DNA of 64,000 bases from Pelobates cultripes (Eukaryota > Chordata > Amphibia > Anura > Pelobatidae), in NCBI GenBank assembly GCA_933207985.1, contig OW240913.1, positions 276,846,488 to 276,910,487 of the forward strand. Reading direction: 5' to 3'. Shown in pieces: positions 9,596 through 21,041 of the stretch. Made by a program: the position numbers and the translations under genes. Each line of letters opens with the position of its first letter. Positions within the stretch are counted from its first letter, which is position 1. The notes beneath the pieces were generated by a model. That model searched no databases, was not told the DNA's origin, and saw nothing but the letters and a program-made list of their open reading frames with translations.

Positions 9596-9952
9596 TTAAT
9601 ACACCTGATGATGATGGGTCCACCTGTTGCTGTCCAACCTGCCTCTGTTGACTAGTGGCATTTTCGTCACCATCCCCCTGCTTTGCCTATGCATGGTAGT
9701 AGAAATAGAGGAGGAAGTATCGCTGTTGGTAGGTGGTGACAACTGCACAGAATCAGATACAGTACCAGTAGACCTGCTGACTGCGATAGTACTTTCTTGC
9801 TCTGCTGCATCCCTGAGTAATACAGACTTGTGGTGTATTTTCAGATGTTGTTTCATACTGGCACTAGTGAAATGACCAACCACTCTCTCCATACTCACTT
9901 CTTTGCCAAACAAATTTGTAATTTGCAAGTCGGCCTTGTTAGAGGCACTCAA
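9596..9952 (-). pseudogene. Possible BED zinc-finger fragment of a hAT transposase
   Basis: The minus-strand frame encodes a segment ending VVGHFTSASMKQHLKIHH, which resembles the second half of a BED finger (a G-H-F-x(T/S)-S-x-x-M-x-x-H-L-x-x-H arrangement). BED fingers form the DNA-binding N-terminus of hAT transposases. The expected Cys pair is not intact (the matching region reads LQITNLFGKEVSM). A Ser/Thr-rich stretch follows. No DDE/RNase H-like core or hAT dimerisation domain is seen nearby, and no terminal repeats could be assigned. It is best regarded as a decayed fragment; a weak resemblance only is also possible. Confidence 0.4.
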
Positions 9953-10506
9953 AGTTGCTTCATTGGTACATTATGGTACCCTCAACCCTTTACCTTGCAT
10001 CTGTTGAAAATGCGGATGGGTTTGTATCAGTGGCAGTTGTCACAACACTAGTCTGTAATCCAGCACTTGGCTGATAAATGCTAATCAAAATGGTAATGGC
10101 AGTGGTGATGTTGATGGTGGTAGTATTGGTGTTGGTGGTGATGGTAACATTGACAATGAGATGTTTCTGCCACTGGTATCAGAAGCAGCTGATTTAATGA
10201 GTGTATCTGTTGGACTAGGCTATTCCAAGGCAGATGCAGATTGACTTGTAAATGATGGAGACAATGCAGGTAAAAAAAAAAAAAAAAAACTGGGCTGCTT
10301 TATGTTTTTTCCAGACTCTCATCAAACAGATATTGGGAACACTACTTTGGTAGTCTGTGCTTGTTTTCACTAAAGTGTGGCTCTGATGACCTCACAATGT
10401 AGACTCTGCAGAAATCTCCAAGAGTTGCTTCATTTAAGGCATCAAGAATGTATAACATTTGAACTAGCCTTGGTAGATGGAGTTCCAGTGCCAGTAGAAG
10501 TGGTTG
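9953..10506. other. No gene recognised
   Basis: The segment contains a GGT/GAT-rich imperfect trinucleotide stretch (about 10085-10160) and an A17-like run near 10273-10290. It could be the rest of the decayed hAT element, but nothing specific supports that. Confidence 0.5.
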
Positions 10507-11546
10507 TAGCATGGAGTGCTCCTAATCACAGCTTGTTACCTGTATAAAAGACACCTGTCCGCAGAAGCAACTAATCAGATTGCAAGCTCTCCACCATGAC
10601 CAAGATCAAAAGAGCTGTCCAAGGATGTCAGGGACAAGATTGTAGACCTACACAAGGCTAGAATGGGCTACAAGACTATCGCCAAGCAGCTTGGTGACAA
10701 GGTGACAACAGTTGGTGCAATTATTCGCAAATGGAAGAAACACAAAATAACGGCCAGTCTCCCTCGGTCTGGTGCCCCATGCAAGATCTCCCCTCATGGA
10801 GTTTCAATGACAATGAGAGCAGTGAGGAATCAGCCCAGAACTAAACGGGAAGGTCCTTGTTAATGATCTCAAGGCAGCTGGGACCACCGTCAAACATGGA
10901 AGTTGAAACATTATGCTTTGGGGGTGTTTTTCTGCTAAGGGGACAGGACAATGGCACCGCATCAAAGGACGATGGACAGGGCCATGTACTGTCAAATCTT
11001 GGGTGAGAACCTTCTTCTCTCAGCCACGGCATTGAAAATGGGTCGTGCATGGGTATTCCAGCATGACAATGACCCAAAACACACAGCCAAGGCAACAAAG
11101 GTGTGGCTCAAGAAGAAGCATATTAAGATCCTGGAGTGGCCTAGCGAGTCTCCAGACCTTAATCCCATAGAAAATCTGTGGAGGGAGCTGAGGGAGGGAC
11201 CGTAATGACTTGGAGAGGATCTGCAAAGAGGAGTGGGACAAAATCCCTCCTGAGATGTGTGCAAACCTGGTGGCCAAATTCAAAAAACATCTGACCTCTG
11301 TGATTACCAACAAGGCTTTTGCCACCAAGTACTAAGCTGAAGGGGTCAAATACTTATTTCACTCATTGACATGCAAATCAATTTATAACTTTTTTGACAT
11401 GCGTTTTTCTGGATTTCTTTTTTTTTGTTATTATGTCTCTCACTGTTAAAATACACCTACCATTAAAATTATAGACTGATAATTTCTTTGTGAGTGAGCA
11501 AACGTTCAAAATCAGCACGGGATCAAATACTTTTTTTCTCGCTGTA
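10507..11546 (+). mobile_element. Tc1-like element, left end missing, internally deleted
   Basis: The right end is a typical Tc1 terminal repeat ending 'ggatcaaatac...ctgta' at 11546, with an inner repeat copy at about 11341 ('gggtcaaatacttatttc'). No matching left terminal repeat is found; family-like sequence starts around 10507. The transposase runs in the plus strand (next entry). Confidence 0.85.
10594..11335 (+). pseudogene. Tc1-like transposase, first catalytic Asp region deleted
   Basis: The frame at 10663-10863 encodes the paired-like helix-turn-helix ([10 protein letters not shown] ... IRKWKKH) that binds the terminal repeats. The frame at 10951-11205 encodes the C-terminal catalytic half with QHDNDPKH (second Asp) and [11 protein letters not shown] (Glu). 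Between them the sequence jumps from the linker to 'cattatgctttgggg', and the WTDE segment with the first Asp is absent. Tc1 transposases are about 340 residues with a DD34E triad and cut and paste DNA at TA sites. This copy lacks one catalytic residue, is frame-shifted and cannot be active. Confidence 0.85.
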
Positions 11547-12001
11547 TTTAGCATTGCAAAATGGGTTGGTGCTTGTTGGATATATTTCTGTAACATTACT
11601 GTGCTTGACTTTAATAAATACTACACTTGCACAATTGCACACTTTTTAACAAAATAATTTTCTTTTTACAAACACTTAAACAAAGTGGTGTTTAGTGGCA
11701 TTTGCTTGCTACTAGCAGTGGGCACAGCACTAACCATAACCAACAGTCTCACATTAGAATTAATGAAACAAGCCACTTCTCTATCATGTCAAACTAATCT
11801 GGTTATTTGTCCACACAAAGAAAAAAAAAAGATAGAACAGCTTCTTCTCCATTCTTTCACTTTTTTTCTGGCACCAGGAATGGTGCTTTGAATGCTTAAC
11901 CAAACTTTGTAATATAGCGATTTGAACTTACAAAATCACCTGAGTGTCCCAAATTCAGACTATTTGCAGTGTGGGATGAACTTGGGCTACGAGTCTAAAT
12001 A
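11547..12001. other. No feature recognised
   Basis: AT-rich sequence between the Tc1 element and the solo LTR. No coding or terminal repeats are seen. Confidence 0.5.
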
Positions 12002-12369
12002 CAAACTGTGACAAAATCCCCCTATTTTGTGTGTACCAATGCCCTCTTTATATTCTGTTTGAGCATTTGTTACTATTTCCCTTCTTATTTTGTGTGCTGA
12101 ACTAATCACCCAACACCGACCACCCTCTTGGCTCGTTAAGTTGAAACAAACCACAAGAATGCAGTGTTCTCTTTGTGTGGCCCCCAGGGGCGTACCTAAA
12201 GCATTTGGCACCCGAGGCGGATCCTGTGCTTGGCACCCCCCCCCGCTGTCAGCCCCTCCTACAAAACCCTTGTCCTGCCCCGCCCCTCCTACAAAACCTC
12301 TGTCCTGCCCCTTCTATAAATCCTGTACTGCCCGTCTACAAAACCCCCGCAACCCCCTTCTACAAAATC

Positions 12370-12510
12370 CCGGCAGCCCCACACACACATTTACAGGCAG
12401 ACAGTCACACACTCAGTTACAGACAGACAGTCACACACTCAGTTACAGGCAGACAGTCACATACAGTCACAGGCAGACAGTCACAGGGCAGACAGTCACA
12501 CATACACATT
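12370..12510. repeat. Minisatellite, ~27-bp units
   Basis: 'cagacagtcaca' recurs at least five times between 12398 and 12498, most often in units with 'ctcagttacagg'. The open frames over it reflect the periodicity. Confidence 0.7.
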
Positions 12511-13129
12511 TCCTCCGTGCAGCCAGTTTATCAGCTGTTTGCTTGTGTGAGCTGTACTGGCCGCACGGCACCCTAACTACCATGGGACACTGTGCGGCCA
12601 CAGCTCACACAGCCCCCTCCAGCCAGGGCCGGTGCAAGGATTTTAGCCGCCCTAGGCAAAAGTAAAGTTTGCCACCCCCCCCATGTGACATCACAATGCC
12701 CCACCCATATGATTTGCCATGTTAACTAACGCCAGTGCTGCAGTGCGCCGTGTTTTCATTAAAAGGCCTGCAGGGACAGGCTATAGACACCAGAGCCATT
12801 ACATTAAGCTGAAGTGGTTCTGGGGACTATAGTGTTTCTTTAATGTGAGGTAAATTAGAGCTTAGTGCCATGAATAATATACTAGATTGCCTACTTACAA
12901 CCAGATGAGGATGATGATGGTCTCTAGCTGCAGTCTGGCTCCACTGGTCTGGTGTAGAACAGGCTCTCTGGAAGCGGTTTGTAACTGTGGTCACAAAAAT
13001 CAATGTTCTGGGAGAGCGGGGGAGCGGCTCCATTTTTTGGGGTCCTTTACAGCTCAAGGTCTGGGTCCCAGGGTCCACCTTCATGTTCCACCAATGAGTT
13101 TGTTCTGGGGGGTGGAGTGTGTGAGGATG

Positions 13130-13400
13130 TCCTGATATGTGTGTAAGGAATGCATTGTGTGAAATTGTGTTTGTATGTTAGCCAGAGGGCTACAAGGTGT
13201 GTTTCTGTGTATGTATGGGATGCATTGAATGTGTGTGTAAGGGGTGCATTGAGTGTGTGTAATGAATGCATTGTGTGTTTCTGTGTGTGTAAGGGATGTA
13301 TTGTGTGTAATGATTGCATTGCTTGTGTATGTGTGTCTGTGTGTGTAATGCATTGTGTGTTTTTCTGTGTGCAAGGGGTGCATTGTGTGTATGTGATGAA
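13130..13400. repeat. TG-rich minisatellite with 'gcattg' core
   Basis: Units of roughly 20-30 bp contain 'tgtgtgtaagg.atgcattg'. The same unit, inverted ('acacacaatgcatccctta'), is in element B at 17580-17900. Both strands show long open frames purely as a consequence of the repeat. Confidence 0.8.
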
Positions 13401-13409
13401 TGTCAATCT

Positions 13410-14350
13410 CTCCTCCCGCTCCAATTTCCTTCTTCTCCTCCCAATTTCTCTTTCTCACCCCCTCCTAATTTCTCTCCCCCCTAATTTCTCTTTCCCCCCT
13501 CCTAATATCTCTTCCCCCCTCCTAATTTCAATTTCTCTCCACCCTCCTAATTTCTCTTTCTCACCCCCCCTCCTAATTTCTCTCCCCCCCTAATTTTTCT
13601 TTCCCCCTCCTAATATCTCTTCCCCCCCCTCTAATTTCAATTTCTCTCTCCCCCCCTCCTAATTTCAATTTCTCTCCCCCCAATTTCTCTTTCCCCCTCC
13701 TAATATCTCTCCCCCCCTCCTAATTTCAATTTCTCTCCCCCCCAATTTCTCTTTCCCCCTCCTAATATCTCTCCCTCCCTCCTAATTTCTCTTCCCCCCC
13801 TCCTAATTTCTCTCTCACCCCCCTCCTTTCTCACCCCCCTCCTTTCTCACCCCCCCTTTCTCTTCCCCCCCTCCTTTCTCTTCCCCCCCTCCTTTCTCTT
13901 TCTCACCCCTCCTTTCTCACCCCATTTCTCACCCCCCATTTCTCTTTCTCACCCCCCCTCCTTTCTCCTCTTTCTCCACCCCCCCTCCTTTCTCCCTCTT
14001 TCTCACCCCCACCTCCTTTCTCCTCTTTCTCACCCCCCCCCCTTTCTCCTCTTTCTCACCCCCCTCATGTCTCCTCTTTTCTCACCCCCCCTCATTTCTC
14101 CTCTTTCTCACCCCCTCATTTCTCCTCTTTCTCACCCCCCTCATTTCTCCTCTTTCTCACCCCCCCTCATTTCTCCTCTTTCTCACCCCCCCTCATTTCT
14201 CCTCTTTCTCACCCCCCCTCATTTCTCCTCTTTCTCACCCCCCTCCTTTCTCACCCCCCCCTCCCGTTCTCTTCCTTTCTCACCCCCCCCTCCTTTCTCT
14301 TTCTCACCCCCTTTCTCCTCTTTCTCACCCCACCCCCCTCCCCCTACCTC
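13410..14350. repeat. Pyrimidine-rich tandem repeat (~0.94 kb)
   Basis: Repeated 'ctcctaatttctctcccccc' and then 'ctcatttctcctctttctcacccccc' units make an almost pure C+T strand. Mirror-symmetric polypyrimidine of this kind can form triplex (H-DNA). The counterpart in element B is purine-rich (16810-17540). Confidence 0.85.
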
Positions 14351-15609
14351 CCTGTAGCGTGGCCGAGCACAGTATAGTCCGCGGGTACAGGGAGCATCTG
14401 TTTCCTGTACCCAGCCGGACTAACAGGAAGTGCACACTCTGTCGGACCATCATGCTGCAGGGCTTGGCCACGCTACAGAGAGGGAGTGACAGGAGGGAGC
14501 GCTGAGCGCTTCCCTCCTGTCAGCCCCTCTCCTCAGGCTGCGCCCGGGCGGTGCGGTCCGCCCTCATGGACGCACCGCCCGGGCAAAGCTGCAGCCGCCT
14601 GAGGCTCTCTACAGAGCGCTTGGGCGGCTGCAGCATGGGGGGGGCGGCAGGGCTGGTCATGGCACCCCCCACCCTGGTGGCACCCGGGGCGGACTGCCCC
14701 CCCCACCCCCCCCTTAGTACGCCACTGGTGGCCACCGTTCGTAGAGCCGAACACCACATGGTGAAGAAAACAGCGGCCATCTTGTCGCATGAACGCAGGC
14801 AGCGGGACTTGGTCGTCGAATGCCTGGAACTCTGAGACAGCTGCTCGACGACCCGAACACTGGTCAAAACACACAAACGCCTGCTTCTGGCTGCGGCAAG
14901 CTAGGAGAACCAGGTTCAACGTTTTTTTTGACTAAAATTACCGAACCATTACTATAATATGAGCCAGGGGATTCATTCACCTTTTTGATGATTTTACTAC
15001 TTTCCTTTTAGATGAAAACGCACAAACTAGACTGACCCCATATAGCTAAAATCATGGAACTATTTCTGGACAGACTTATTCAGAGCGGTCGGTCAAATCC
15101 TTTACCCTCATGGCAATTCGACTGTGTTCGTGGGATTTGAGAGCTTTTCGGATATATTGGGCACTCAGATCCAAGCTATCTGGGCATATGTAGACTATGG
15201 GGGTTCGGTTATGCAAAATATGATTGTATGTATTTTAAAGTGTTTTGTTAATTTTATAACTTGGAGATAATTAAGTTTACTATGGCCACTTAACCCAATT
15301 ATCTCCAGGATAGAGTGCAGGGATTGTACTGCTTGTGTTTGTGTACATTGTAACTGTATGCTGATTGGTTATTGTAATTGTGTCCCTGTCCCCCACAAGG
15401 TTCCTGTGAGTGTATAACTTTCCTGGTGGACTTGCATAAAAGGCCAAGCTGTGGCCTCCATTAAACAGATCATTTTACCCCTTCATGAAGTCTTGGCTCA
15501 TGTTTGGGGGATTGGGAGTTATAATCACTACACCTTCTGCTATACTTGGATTTCAGGAGATTCTGCACGAATATACTCAGCTAGAGTATAGGGGATCCGT
15601 TACACAAAC

Positions 15610-16062
15610 CATGGTCATCATTCTCTAAAAATAATATAGTGTTTTATTTAGTACATAACAGGAAGTGCACAAATAGCAATATACAAAACACAAATGGGAT
15701 ACAGCTGGAAATTCTAAAAGAAAATAAACAAAACATAGTGTTATACAATTAGATGAGAAAAAAAACAGTCACATTGCAATAGATTGCACTCACAGGATTG
15801 TAAAGTCGAAAGCGCTCCAAGGGTGCCTCACCCGAAGTAGATCAGGGGCTAATTATCCCCTTCTTTGTATAGTAGCTACCACCGTGGATAAAGAACTGAC
15901 CAGGATTCCGAAAGGTAGGTGTTAGGATTGAAAAAATAAGATACAATGGAAAGCAGAAAGAAATATACACAATAACGTAGGAGAAACTTCTCCACTGATT
16001 CCAGGGGACAAAGTGTACCAAACTTATAAATCCCCTACTGTCCAACTAAACAGACAATAAAT

Positions 16063-16108
<46 letters not shown>

Positions 16109-16422
16109 TCACGTAGAGTCTCCCTGACTAACTAGAGGTCAAGATGGGCGGCCTATCCTGTTCCCACTTCTCAACAACCAAATCTCAAGAACTCCTATTT
16201 CTATATTGAACCTGATACAGAGGAAAACGGCTGATCCCATCATCAACCTCTTACTCAGAGATACTGTCCAACAGACAGATCTCTCTCTCAGCCTAAGACA
16301 GGTTCAAGACAGGAGATTGTGACACCAACGTGAGTAGACAAAGACAGAAAGAAGTCAACATCTTTGTACTCACCGTTAGGTATCACAATCCTCCCCCTTG
16401 GATGGAGCCCCCCACTTGTTAG
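15610..16422. other. No gene recognised; contains (AT)n
   Basis: A pure (AT)n tract lies at about 16063-16108. The remainder gives no coding or repeat signal that I can assign. Confidence 0.5.
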
Positions 16423-16809
16423 CAGGCCCGGCACATTCTATAGGCGACTTGGGCAGTTGCCTAGGGCACCCCTTACGAAGGGGCGCCACCAGGAGCATCG
16501 GCCCCTCAAATGTTGCAGCCGCCTGAGTGCTCTATAGAGAACCTCTGGCAGCTGCAGCACTGCATGGGCCGGCGCATCCATTAGGGTGCACTGGCCTGGG
16601 GATGCAAGATATGAGGGATCAGCAGGAGGGAAGCGCACAGCGCACCCTCCTGCCAGTCTCTTTGTGTAGCGTGGCCAAGCTCCGCTTCAGTCTACGGTAC
16701 AGGAGCATCCATTTCCTGTACCCGGACGGACTGACAGGAAGTGCTCAATGAGCTCACAGAAGCTCCTGTACCGCGGACAAGACTGGAGCTCGGCCACGCT
16801 ACAATAGAG

Positions 16810-17540
16810 GTAGGGGAGGGAGAGAGTCCACTATGGGAGGGAGGGGGGTGTAGGAGTAACCACTATAAGAGTAACAACTATAGGAGGGGGTGGAGGAGAG
16901 GGTGTGGAGGAGAGACCATGAGGGAAGGGAGAGGGGGTGGAGGAGACATCACTATGGGAAGGAGAGGAGCTGGAGGAGAGACCACTAAGGGATTGAGGGA
17001 GGGGGTGGAGGAGATACCACTGGGGAGGGGAGGAGAGGACACTAAGGGGGTGAGGAGGACCTCTATAGGGAGGGAGGGGGGTAGTGAAGGAGGAGAGATG
17101 ACTAGGGGAGGGGGGTGAGCAGAGTGGTGGGGAGAGGAGAGGCCACTAATGTAAAGGAGGGGGAGACAGGAGAGATGACTAATGGAAAGAGGGGGAAGGG
17201 GAGAGACCACTGGGGGGGCAGAGGAGAGCAGAGACCACTAACAGGGAGGAGGCAAAGGAGAGACCACTAATGGAAAGGGGAGAGAAGAGGAGAGACCACT
17301 AAGGCAGGTGGGGGAGCAGAAGAGACCACTAAGGGGGGGAGAGAGAGAAGAGACCACTAAGGGGCAGTGATGAGCTCTAAGGGGTAGGGGTAGGAGAGAG
17401 CACTAAGGGATGAGGGGAGCGCCAAGGAACGGGGGTAGGAGAGAGCACTAAGGGAAAGGAGGGGAGAGCACTAAGGGACAGGAGGGGAGCACTCTAAGGG
17501 ACAAGAGGGGAGAGAGGCTTAGGAAGGGGGCAAAGAGAAG
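16810..17540. repeat. Purine-rich tandem repeat
   Basis: Units around 'ggaggagagaccactaaggg' vary in length over 0.7 kb, almost pure A+G with a 'ccactaa' marker. Confidence 0.8.
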
Positions 17541-17579
17541 CAAGGTTGGACTCATCCCCTATCCTACCCCACAAACTCT

Positions 17580-17900
17580 CTCTTTCACACTACACACACA
17601 ATGCTTCCCTATACATACACAGAAACTCACAATGCATCCCTAAACACACCATTCTTCCCTTACACACAGAGAAACACACAATGCATCCATTACACACACA
17701 ATGCATCCCTTGTACACATGCACAAACACAATGCACCCCATTCACACACTCAATGCACCCCTTGCACACACTTAATGCACCCCTTACATACACAGAAACA
17801 CACAATGCATTCCTTACACACAAACACACACAGCTTTCTATCCCTTACACAAAAACACACTGCATCCACTACACACACTGCATCACCTACACAAACTGGT
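17580..17900. repeat. Minisatellite 'acacacaatgcatccct'
   Basis: The inverse of the TG-rich array of element A. His/Thr-rich open frames over it are artefacts. Confidence 0.75.
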
Positions 17901-18440
17901 ATCCCTTTACACTACATTCCATAAGCAGACACTTTAGATCCTCTACAATAACACATAACACATCCACTACACACTCCACTCCCTGTGAGCAAACTCATGG
18001 GTGGAACATGATGGACTTATAGGTGGGCATACTTACTGTCCGGCCCTGGGGCCCAGACCTTGAGCTGTGTAACGGTCCCCAAAAATGGAGCTGCTTCCCG
18101 TTCCCCCAGGACATTTATTTTTGTGACCACAGTTACAAACCGTCTCCAGAGAGCCAGTTCTACACCAGACTAGTGGAGCCAGACTGCCACCAGAGCCCAT
18201 CATCATCCTCATCTGTATGTAAGTAGGCAATCTAGTATATTATGCAGCCTAATGTAGTGGTTCTGGTGTGTATAGCCTGTCCCTGCAGGCTTTTTAATGT
18301 AAACATTCACTGTGTGCAGCACTGGCATTGGTTCATATGGCAGGTCATATGGGTGGGGCATTGTGATGTCACATGGGGGGACGGCAAATTTTTCTTTTGC
18401 CTAGGGTGGCAAAAATCCTTGCACCGGCCCTGCTGGTTAG

Positions 18441-19165
18441 GCTTGAAAAAAAATTACCACAGGGTCCGGAAACCCTTTCGCTGCCATGGTCTTATGCGTA
18501 ATCAAAGAAGTTTCTACTTTCCCTTATCTCGGTGTAATCAGCTTCTAGGAATACTCAATGAACACCACATCATATATATAAAACACAGTTTGTCTAGGGG
18601 TGTATACATCAACAGAAACTTTAACCAATCATCAGAGTCTCAGAACAGACATTATTATTTTTTTCATATAACATATCGTAATGCTGTTAGTTAGTTGCTG
18701 TTAGTTAGTTCCTGTTAGCTGATGCAAGGGACAGTATGAGATTAGGAACCCTATTAAAACTTTCAGGTGTTAGAAAGAATGCTCTTTTTGTTTATAAAAG
18801 ATAGTGAAAGCTGGTGCCAGGCTCAAGGACACAAGAACAGAAAAATATTGTATGTTTCAAAAAAAAAAATGTGAGTTTAACCCTTTCAAAGCATGAATAT
18901 CTTGTATTATAATTAGGTCTACTGACCATTTGGTCTTTCAAGCTATGTATCCAGTAATAATTTAGCTACGTAATAAGAAATACAGAAGTATTTATTTATA
19001 AAATATTTTACCGGGATACTTTGAGATTCTCTCGTTTCCTGGGTAGAAAGCAGGACATGAGACTGACTCCCTGTAACATAACATAATATATATATTTATA
19101 TATGTTTATGTTTAGGGGAATATTCACTAAACATTACATAGGTAAAACAATTTGTTTCCCTCATT
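18441..19165. other. No gene recognised
   Basis: Unassigned sequence with a short (gttagtta)n stretch at about 18687-18720. The piece 18985-19075 ('aaatattttaccggga...ctctcg') looks like a dispersed repeat, but I cannot name it firmly. Confidence 0.4.
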
Positions 19166-19169
19166 AGGC

Positions 19170-19450
19170 AAATGTAAAGCAGCTTTTATTAACAATTAAA
19201 AATAAAATTAGATATGATAAAATAATTGGTCCTTCGTGTTTCATCCCAATATTGGGACTTCCTCAGGGAAGGGAGTATAAAAACAGTGACAACAATTATG
19301 CCCGAAAAGCAGCCTAATATCTCCCATCCTTTAGTCCTCTTAAATAGGGCTAGTCCCTAAAATTCATTGGTGGTCCAATGGGCATCTTCCTTTTGTCTAA
19401 GTTACGTAAACTTAAAACAGCTCTTATTGGCAATTAAAAATAAAATATAC
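19170..19450 (-). repeat. Repeat with hammerhead-like motif between two copies of an AATAAA-bearing tail
   Basis: On the minus strand a CTGAGGA - hairpin - GAAAC motif (19231-19266) is followed by 'ttaataaaagctgcttta'. A second diverged copy of that tail lies at 19412-19440. Direct repeats around such a motif recall the repeated ends of Penelope-like elements; no reverse transcriptase is present. Confidence 0.4.
19231..19266 (-). ncRNA. Hammerhead-ribozyme-like motif 1
   Basis: The reverse complement contains CTGAGGA, a hairpin formed by the palindrome tcccaatattggga (19244-19257), and GAAAC. This matches the hammerhead core CUGANGA - stem II - GAAA, with imperfect pairing at the base of stem II. 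Stems I and III could not be established by eye. Confidence 0.35.
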
Positions 19451-19459
19451 ACACTCCAC

Positions 19460-20125
19460 TAGTGAATGCTCATCCACTTTGTGTTGCATGCAAATCTTGT
19501 GACTAGAATATTTTGGCAGACAAATGTATTACTCTACATGCTGATAAACATCCCTACAGTATACATAAGGATTAGTGAGTTCTTATGAACCATATTTCAT
19601 TCTCCAAAGCAGATAAAGCATAAACATTAATTTTGGGAGTGAAATGGCTAACATATTAAGAATGGCTTGGATTTTAGAAATAGGCGTTACCAAGGAACAC
19701 CATTTGTATCTCAGTTACAATTTTAAATAAGATATGTGGTATATAGAGTGCACTATGTTTTAATTTATTTTGGTTATATGATCATAAAACAGTTTCCATT
19801 ATTGAATTACATTTATGTATAGTTTATAAAGATCTTATTTTACATATATGTTGGTATAAGCCTTACTTTGAGATATTTGACTTTATCTTTATGATTCATG
19901 AAATGGTTTCGATGTAGCCAGAAGTGAATATCAATACATCATACTGTCACACCAGGGATGTATCAACATATAACAGAGAGGATCAATTTTTATAAAGTTA
20001 ACGGTCATGCAGTCTGTTTTTCTATTAGGATAACATGCTTATTCCTAACCATAGCTAAACTATAATCTGAAGCGGTGTTTCGAATTGTGTTCTCACTCAA
20101 AAAAATAAGACAAAATTAAGGTATA

Positions 20126-20176
<51 letters not shown>

Positions 20177-20590
20177 AGAAGACAAGTATATAATACATAA
20201 GTAGAAGACAAGTAAACCATAACAAAACAGAAATAAAAAAAATACAAAAATAATAAAACCAGATAGAATGGCTAACAACGTTAACTAAAACTTCCTTTTT
20301 GTTACCTAGTACCTAGTTTACTTTTATAGGCATCAATTATATAATTAAGTATTCACACTTTACTGCATAGATAAAGGAAATCCAACTTCTAGATTTTTTC
20401 ACTGAGTAAGAATAGACATAAAATTATACATTTCTAAATTTGGTATGGAAAAGTAAAAACAAACAAACAAAACCAAACCAATTATCAATGTACAATCTGT
20501 TGTTCATTTATTTGGGGATTAATGAATTTATGGGTTTGTTTGTGGGTTTTAAAAAAAAACAAAAAACAAAACAACACATTATCCTGTGGT
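19460..20590. other. AT-rich, no gene; (AT)n at about 20121-20172
   Basis: No coding, terminal repeats or recognisable element fragments are seen. Confidence 0.5.
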
Positions 20591-20597
20591 ATCTTAC

Positions 20598-21041
20598 TGT
20601 CACGACTTACATCCTCTACCTCCACTCCCTCATTGCTCCGACAAAGATCTCCACAGGTCGCGGCCACCAGATAGATGCCTGGGAGATGTGCACAATCATT
20701 CCATGCTGCAAGACAGGGTGGCTGGAAACACATGAACACATTTACTTACCTCCATGGCAACTCCAGTTGATTAGCAGCGCCATACACCAATAGGGTGTTA
20801 TGGAGACTTGTTAAGTTCATTGATATTGGTTTAATTCAGTTGTTCTCTACTACTTACCTGTTATTACCTGTGTTCCTGTTTTACCTGACCTTGCACTGTC
20901 TCACTGTTGTTGAACCTTTGCTGCCCTTTGGATTGCCTGACCTTGCCTCTATTGGATGTGTTTTCCTTGGACTTTTGTTTATTATTTTCTCTCCACTGGT
21001 GAAAGTACTGCAATTTGAGTTTCATACAAATATACGTGACA
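20598..21041. mobile_element. Solo LTR, Ty3/gypsy type
   Basis: The 444-bp segment has perfect 7-bp terminal inverted repeats, TGTCACG and CGTGACA. TG...CA ends of this sort are typical of Ty3/gypsy LTRs. The flanks CTTAC and CTATC agree at only 3 of 5 bases, so the target duplication has decayed or the ends are slightly off. Orientation is uncertain. Confidence 0.55.

Larger units (their letters stand above)
12185..14727. mobile_element. hAT-type non-autonomous element A (CAGTGGCGTAC ends)
   Basis: The terminal repeats are CAGGGGCGTACC at the left and CAGTGGCGTACT (inverted) at the right. Flanking 8-bp sequences GTGGCCCC (12177-12184) and GTGGCCAC (14728-14735) match at 7 of 8, as expected for a hAT target duplication. 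Inside is a second hAT-like end (CAGGGCCGGTGCAAGG at 12624), so it is chimeric or nested. 12624-13130 is an inverted copy of 18010-18432, and 14355-14720 of 16430-16800, in element B. No transposase is present. Confidence 0.7.
12007..15604 (+). mobile_element. Solo LTR (~1.05 kb) split by a hAT-type element
   Basis: The LTR starts TGTGAC (12007) and ends GTTACA (15604). It is flanked by the 5-bp duplication CAAAC at 12002-12006 and 15605-15609. The LTR sequence is 12007-12184 plus 14736-15604; the middle is the hAT-type insertion. A TATA-like 'gcataaaagg' lies at 15434-15443 and ATTAAA at 15460-15465, giving plus orientation. A 10-bp inverted repeat (ggagataatt/aattatctcc) at about 15265-15309 is shared, in inverse orientation, with 48370-48440. 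No internal retroviral region is present, so it arose by LTR-LTR recombination. Retroviral or gypsy origin is not settled. Confidence 0.75.
16423..18432. mobile_element. hAT-type non-autonomous element B
   Basis: It starts CAGGCCCGGCAC and ends GCACCGGCCCTG (inverted). The 8-bp flanks CTTGTTAG (16415-16422) and CTGGTTAG (18433-18440) match at 7 of 8. The interior holds a 'gtagcgtggcc...ggccacgctac' inverted repeat (about 16666-16802), a purine-rich tandem repeat and an ACAC/'atgcatccc' minisatellite. It has no transposase. It is the inverse-orientation relative of element A. Confidence 0.75.

Noticed and set aside
9627..10051. Plus-strand frames opposite the hAT-like fragment
   Set aside because: The BED-finger resemblance is on the minus strand; these are shadows.
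13047..13593. Long open frames on both strands rich in His/Thr or Cys/Val
   Set aside because: They lie wholly in the TG-rich minisatellite and adjoining polypyrimidine; their length follows from the repeat period, not from coding.
14067..14357. Pro/Ser/Phe-rich open frame
   Set aside because: A translation of the CT-rich tandem repeat, with no start context or conserved motif.
16741..17210. Gly/Arg-rich and Pro/Ser-rich overlapping frames
   Set aside because: They come from the purine-rich tandem repeat of hAT element B.
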